DNA from: an uncultured Verrucomicrobiales bacterium
GTDB lineage: Bacteria > Verrucomicrobiota > Verrucomicrobiia > Verrucomicrobiales > Akkermansiaceae
DNA length: 64,000 nt
Direction: 5' to 3'
NCBI GenBank assembly: GCA_938008215.1
Contig: CALLLS010000001.1
Location: 1-64,000 of the forward strand
A program made the position numbers and the translations under genes. Of the stretch, positions 63,475 through 64,000 are shown one piece after another. The notes below the pieces were generated by a model. That model was not told the DNA's origin. It searched no databases and was given only the letters and a program-made list of their open reading frames with translations. Within the stretch, counting starts at the first letter, position 1, and each line of letters starts with the position of its first letter.

Positions 63475-64000
63475 TCAATCCTCTTGCTTAAGAGCTTTTT
63501 CCATGCGCTTACGCTTACTTGGGTCTAGAACACGCTTTCTGAGACGAATGTGTAATGGGGTAGCTTCTACGAATTCGTCCGGCTCGATGTATTCGATCGC
63601 ACGTTCAAGGTTAAACTTGATGGCAGGCTGAAGCTTCATACCGTCATCTTTACCTGCAGCACGGTGGTTCGTGAGGTTCTTTGCCTTTGTCGGGTTTACT
63701 TCCAGATCTCCAGCACGTGCACATTCACCAACGATTTGACCAATGTAAATTTCATCTTGAGGAGCAGCCATCAGCTTTCCACGTTCTTCCAGAGGCTTTA
63801 GAGCGTATGCTACAGCCGTTCCTTGAGACATGGAAACAAGGGTTCCGTTCTGACGTGTCTTAATGCGCCCGATATATGGACGATATTCTTTAAAGAGATG
63901 AGACATGACTCCGTGTCCAGAGGTGAGGTTCATGAGTTCAAACTCAAACCCGATGAGACCACGTGTAGGTACTGTGACTTCAATATAGGTCATCGTTCCA
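63475..64000 (-). CDS. typA: Ribosome-associated GTPase TypA/BipA, C-terminal part (cut by window edge)
   Basis: The last 174 residues of BipA, running off the right edge: YIEVTVPTRGLIGFEFELM, MSHLFKEYRPYIG, GTAVAYALKPLEERG and the C-terminal domain with AAGKDDGMKLQPAIKFNLERAIEYIEPDE. It is a translation GTPase homologous to EF-G that acts in ribosome assembly under stress. The GTPase domain is outside the window. Confidence 0.96.
   Translation of the reverse strand, partial: GTMTYIEVTVPTRGLIGFEFELMNLTSGHGVMSHLFKEYRPYIGRIKTRQNGTLVSMSQGTAVAYALKPLEERGKLMAAPQDEIYIGQIVGECARAGDLEVNPTKAKNLTNHRAAGKDDGMKLQPAIKFNLERAIEYIEPDEFVEATPLHIRLRKRVLDPSKRKRMEKALKQED

Overview
The window looks like chromosome from a free-living, probably aquatic member of the Verrucomicrobia (PVC group). 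The evidence is a DUF1592/DUF1588-type cytochrome protein paired with a DUF1552 protein (33919-37520), sulfatases including a YHYH-sulfatase fusion, verrucomicrobial-looking secreted proteins, and Gram-negative envelope genes. DNA is moderately AT-rich by eye (not computed). Most genes are housekeeping and appear intact. No rRNA, tRNA, CRISPR array, insertion sequence or prophage was seen, and no gene-free stretch reaches 300 bases.

Layout. 1-3311: start of ispE, a collapsed sulfatase, and the first member of a secreted toxin-like family. 2634-9356 (minus): ftsH, cdaA, a 48-residue CdaR-like membrane peptide, bioD, thrS and infC, probably one or two operons. 9588-14866: glycosyltransferase, L,D-transpeptidase, DUF971, glutamine amidotransferase, lipid kinase, prmA and a truncated ppnP. 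15033-16610: rpsB-tsf, closed by a clear terminator. 16711-24684: membrane and secreted proteins, pyruvate dehydrogenase E1 alpha/beta, a lipase, LemA, a DnaQ-like exonuclease and a secreted cyclophilin. 24724-28833: orphan LolD-like ATPase, then zwf-opcA-coaB. 28999-38231: ADP-ribosylglycohydrolase/hydrolase fusion, LCAT-like lipoprotein, DUF1287 protein, rnhB-yraN, the DUF1592/DUF1552 pair and an amidase. 38331-41474: mfd. 41661-42575: second toxin-like gene. 42579-46912 (minus): gcvT-gcvH-gcvP. 47047-54542: aspS, TorF-like porin, LysM lipoprotein, a long helical-repeat protein, LAB_N protein, murI and scpB. 54644-58955: frameshifted sugar permease, glpK and a class V aminotransferase. 59012-64000 (minus): broken YHYH-sulfatase, third toxin-like gene and the 3' end of typA.

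The most unusual content is a dispersed family of three secreted, modular proteins (970-2457, 41661-42575, 62528-63319). They share a signal peptide followed by a W-x-x-LF-...-PKA motif. Two share a pre-toxin segment and a new-looking C-terminal domain (GAHG-x-PDG ... C-x-G-x-PC). The third carries a JAMM/DUF4329-like domain instead. No obvious intact immunity gene lies beside any of them.

A second theme is non-canonical starts. infC, a DnaQ-like exonuclease and the third toxin-like gene all have essential N-terminal coding sequence with no in-frame ATG/GTG/TTG, but with a well-placed ATT codon. For infC this matches known AUU initiation; for the other two it is either new use of AUU or loss of a start.

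A third theme is decay: two sulfatases, a sugar permease and ppnP are truncated, frameshifted or interrupted, although some of these lesions could be sequencing errors.
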